Positions 62,004 through 64,000 of a stretch of DNA of 64,000 bases are shown in pieces (the stretch's first letter is position 1; the number at the start of each line of letters is the position of its first letter). Under the pieces are notes generated by a model, which was not told the DNA's origin, searched no databases, and saw nothing but the letters and a program-made list of their open reading frames with translations. The translations under genes and the position numbers were made by a program. Where the stretch lies: NCBI GenBank assembly GCA_963743945.1, contig CAVURO010000005.1:132137-196136 (forward strand), read 5' to 3'. This DNA comes from JACOTK01 sp963743945 (GTDB taxonomy: Bacteria > Actinomycetota > Acidimicrobiia > Acidimicrobiales > CADCSY01).

Positions 62004-62954
62004 TCAGCCTCTGCCGCTCGGTACGGGGACCCGTCGAAGCACGTCGGCCACGATCTCCCTGGTGTCAAGGGCCTGCATTGCGGCCTGGCCCGAGCGAATG
62101 AGGCGATGTGCCAGCACGGGTTCTGCCAGGGCCTTGACGTCGTCGGGCACCATGTAGTTGCGTCCCGAGGCCACCGCCCGTGCCCGGGCGGCGTGCATGA
62201 GGGCAAGACTGGCCCGAGGGGACATGCCCAGATCGAGCGCCGGGTGATGTCGGGTGGCTTCGGCGATGTCGATGATGTAGCCCTTCAGACTCGGGGCCAC
62301 ATGGGTCTCCCGGGCGACGGCGGCCATGGCCTGGATGTCGCGAGCAGCGGCAACCGGGCGCAGAAGCGAGAGGGTGTGGGCGCTTTCCGGGGCATCGAGG
62401 ATGGCCAACTCGGCCCCTCGGTCGGGGTAGCCGATGCCGACGCGCAGCATGAATCGATCGAGCTGACTTTCGGGAAGGGGGTAGGTCCCGGTGTGCTCGA
62501 TGGGGTTCTGGGTCGCGAGCACGATGAAGGTCGATGGCAAGGGGTGGCCCACCCCGTCGACGGTGACCTGACGTTCCTCCATCGCCTCCAGGAGCGCCGA
62601 CTGGGTCTTGGGCGATGCCCGGTTGATCTCGTCGGCAAGGACGAGGTTGGCGAAGATCGGCCCTGGGCGGAAGTCGAACCTGGCCGCGTCACGGTCCCAG
62701 ACCGTGCCGCCGACGACGTCTGCGGGCAACAGGTCCGGCGTGAACTGCACCCGACGCCAGGTGCAATCGAGCGAGCGGGCCAGGGCCTTGGCCAGGCTGG
62801 TCTTGCCCACGCCGGGCACATCCTCGATGAGGACGTGGCCCTGCGCGACGAGGGCGATGAGGACCAGCTCGATCACCTCGGGCTTGCCGTGCAGGACCTG
62901 CTCGACGTTCGCCGCAACCGCGGAAAAGGTCTCGGCGAAGGAGTCCGTCGGCAT
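62004..62954 (-). CDS. MoxR-family AAA+ ATPase
   Basis: 316 residues. AAA+ chaperone-like ATPase: Walker A DVPGVGKTS (45-53), Walker B NLVLADEINRA (103-113), sensor 1 FIVLATQNPIEH and sensor 2 SPRASLALMHAAR. First gene of the operon with DUF58 and the transglutaminase. ATG 62954 is used; GTG 62963 would add three residues, and longer versions are antisense to the ROK gene. A TACGAT box (about 63047-63042, minus strand) would give a leader of about 80 bases. Confidence 0.94.
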   Translation of the reverse strand: MPTDSFAETFSAVAANVEQVLHGKPEVIELVLIALVAQGHVLIEDVPGVGKTSLAKALARSLDCTWRRVQFTPDLLPADVVGGTVWDRDAARFDFRPGPIFANLVLADEINRASPKTQSALLEAMEERQVTVDGVGHPLPSTFIVLATQNPIEHTGTYPLPESQLDRFMLRVGIGYPDRGAELAILDAPESAHTLSLLRPVAAARDIQAMAAVARETHVAPSLKGYIIDIAEATRHHPALDLGMSPRASLALMHAARARAVASGRNYMVPDDVKALAEPVLAHRLIRSGQAAMQALDTREIVADVLRRVPVPSGRG

Positions 62955-63013
62955 CGATGCCACTTCTGATCGTTGTCTTGCCACGATGCCGGCCCTCTTC
63001 CCGTACGCGTGCG

Positions 63014-63033
63014 TTCGCCCTCCCGAGGGCGAA
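63014..63033. promoter_or_regulatory. Dyad TTCGCCCTC-CC-GAGGGCGAA
   Basis: A perfect 9-bp inverted repeat with a 2-base centre, in the predicted moxR leader between moxR and the divergent ROK gene. Its near-continuous symmetry suits a dimeric repressor site better than a loop-forming RNA hairpin. Confidence 0.45.
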
Positions 63034-63119
63034 ACCTTCATCGTACCGTCCGATCGGCCGGCCAACAGCGGGCATCCCCGGAAGGAGCCACCGTGTGTCC
63101 TGCCGAGGCAGCGGTCATC

Positions 63120-63125
63120 TACCGT
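63120..63125 (+). promoter_or_regulatory. -10 box TACCGT, leaderless promoter
   Basis: TACCGT is followed by 8 bases (CAGGGTCC) and the ATG of the ROK gene at 63134; no ribosome site is seen. Confidence 0.45.
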
Positions 63126-63133
63126 CAGGGTCC

Positions 63134-64000
63134 ATGACACGTGCACTGGCGATCGACATCGGCGGGACGAAGGTGGCAGCCGGGGTGGTCGACCGGGAGG
63201 GCGCCCTGCTCCGTCGTGCCCAGGCGCCCACGCCGCTCGGCAACGGCGAGGAAGCGCTGTGGACGGCCATCGCCGAGGTGATCGACGAGGTTCGCCACGG
63301 CGACGAGGCGGTCTGCGGCGTGGGGTGCGGTGGGCCGATGACCAGCGGTGGTGAGCGGGCATCGCCACTCAACATCCCCGTCTGGCGGGATGTGCCGCTT
63401 CGCTCCCGTCTCGCGGCAATGACCGGACTGGCCACCTTCGTCGACAACGACGCGAAGGCGCTGGCCCTCGGGGAGGGATGGGTCGGAGCAGCTCGTGGCA
63501 TCGACAACTTCGTCGCCATGGTGGTCTCGACGGGCGTGGGCGGAGGCATCGTCCTGAACGGGAACCTGTTGGAAGGCGCCGACGGCAATGCCGGACACAT
63601 CGGTCACCTCACGGTGTGTCCCGAAGGCCGCCTCTGCGCATGTGGTGCTCGCGGCTGCCTCGAGGCGGAGGCATCGGGGTCGGCGATCAAGGCCATCACC
63701 GGACGCGCGGCGGCATTCGCCGACGCCGACACGATGGCCCGCACGGGCAGGCTGGTCGGCCAGGCGGTCGCCTCGGTGGCGAACCTGCTCGATCTGCGCC
63801 TGGCGGTGGTAGCTGGCTCGGTGGCCCTCGGCTTCGGCGAGGTGTTCTTCCGGGCGGCCCAGGCGGAGATCCACGAACGAGCCCGCCTCACCTTCTCGGC
63901 GGGGGCACGCATCATGCCCGCCGGTCTCGGCGACGCCGGTCCACTGATCGGTGCCGCCGCCGTGGGTTGGCGGGGTCTTCGGGAATCGAGCGACGTTCAG
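63134..64000 (+). CDS. ROK-family sugar kinase (3' partial)
   Basis: 289 residues in view; the frame is still open at the right edge. ATP-dependent sugar kinase (glucokinase/N-acetylmannosamine-kinase group) or, less likely, a ROK repressor without its helix-turn-helix. The phosphate loop DIGGTKVAAG is at the very N-terminus; DNDAKALALGE supplies the catalytic Asp, STGVGGGIV is the second phosphate site, and GHIGHL with the CACGARGCLEAEASG cluster is the zinc-binding ROK signature. About 10-20 residues should be missing. Divergent from moxR. Confidence 0.92.
   Translation, partial: MTRALAIDIGGTKVAAGVVDREGALLRRAQAPTPLGNGEEALWTAIAEVIDEVRHGDEAVCGVGCGGPMTSGGERASPLNIPVWRDVPLRSRLAAMTGLATFVDNDAKALALGEGWVGAARGIDNFVAMVVSTGVGGGIVLNGNLLEGADGNAGHIGHLTVCPEGRLCACGARGCLEAEASGSAIKAITGRAAAFADADTMARTGRLVGQAVASVANLLDLRLAVVAGSVALGFGEVFFRAAQAEIHERARLTFSAGARIMPAGLGDAGPLIGAAAVGWRGLRESSDVQ

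Overview
High-GC actinobacterial chromosome, probably from the class Acidimicrobiia (an inference; no rRNA is present). Supporting signs are an MtrA/MtrB two-component pair with a GerMN-domain lipoprotein, a DUF3040 protein beside dinB, a mycothiol-dependent-isomerase-fold protein, an F420-type LLM oxidoreductase, many GTG/TTG starts, ATGA/GTGA stop-start overlaps, and many apparently leaderless genes with a TANNNT box 6-9 bases before the start codon. No phage, insertion sequence, CRISPR array or rRNA is visible. There is one tRNA (Gly-GCC) and no gene-free stretch longer than about 300 bases.

Layout. 1-8.4 kb: a branched-chain-amino-acid-type (HAAT/Liv) importer operon, cut by the left edge, with three uncharacterised secreted or membrane proteins and ending in an acyl-CoA dehydrogenase that carries a frameshift. 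8.4-14.9 kb: acyl-CoA metabolism (two crotonase-family proteins, an acyl-CoA ligase, an FMN glutamate-synthase-like protein, a second acyl-CoA dehydrogenase). 15-28.7 kb: serine hydrolase, GGDEF-EAL c-di-GMP protein, SDR, DEAD-box helicase, orphan N6-adenine methyltransferase, LLM oxidoreductase, MFS-metX-sulfhydrylase operon, second MFS. 28.8-30.3 kb: tRNA-Gly, VapBC-type toxin-antitoxin pair, VOC protein. 30.4-37.9 kb: second Liv system, made of a secreted protein, a binding protein and a single 1346-residue polypeptide fusing both permeases and both ATPases, with a Lys/Thr repeat tail. 38-40.9 kb: small housekeeping genes (ACT protein, peptide deformylase, PH-SHOCT protein). 40.9-45.9 kb: third Liv system, partly fused (LivH-LivM-LivG) with a separate LivF and a lipoprotein. 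46-51 kb: CoA transferase/racemase, PIG-L deacetylase, cyclophilin, CDF transporter, acyl-CoA synthetase. 51-54.8 kb: IMPase-mtrA-mtrB-GerMN lipoprotein operon. 54.8-64 kb: frameshifted PIG-L protein, NUDIX, dinB, DUF3040, a moxR-DUF58-transglutaminase operon, and a ROK kinase cut by the right edge.

How it fits together. Three Liv-type importers lie among acyl-CoA ligases, dehydrogenases, crotonases and a racemase, which suggests uptake and CoA-dependent breakdown of carboxylic or branched acids rather than only amino acids (inference). The most unusual signal is that two of the importers travel with members of one secreted, C-terminally anchored protein family (979-2538 and 30437-31882). The second member has a 5'-terminal mRNA hairpin with a G8 loop, a G7 run in its signal-peptide codons and an LPDTS sorting-like C-terminus, so it may be a phase-variable surface partner of the transporter. 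Two genes have clear single-base frameshifts and a third may have one; these could be assembly errors or real lesions.
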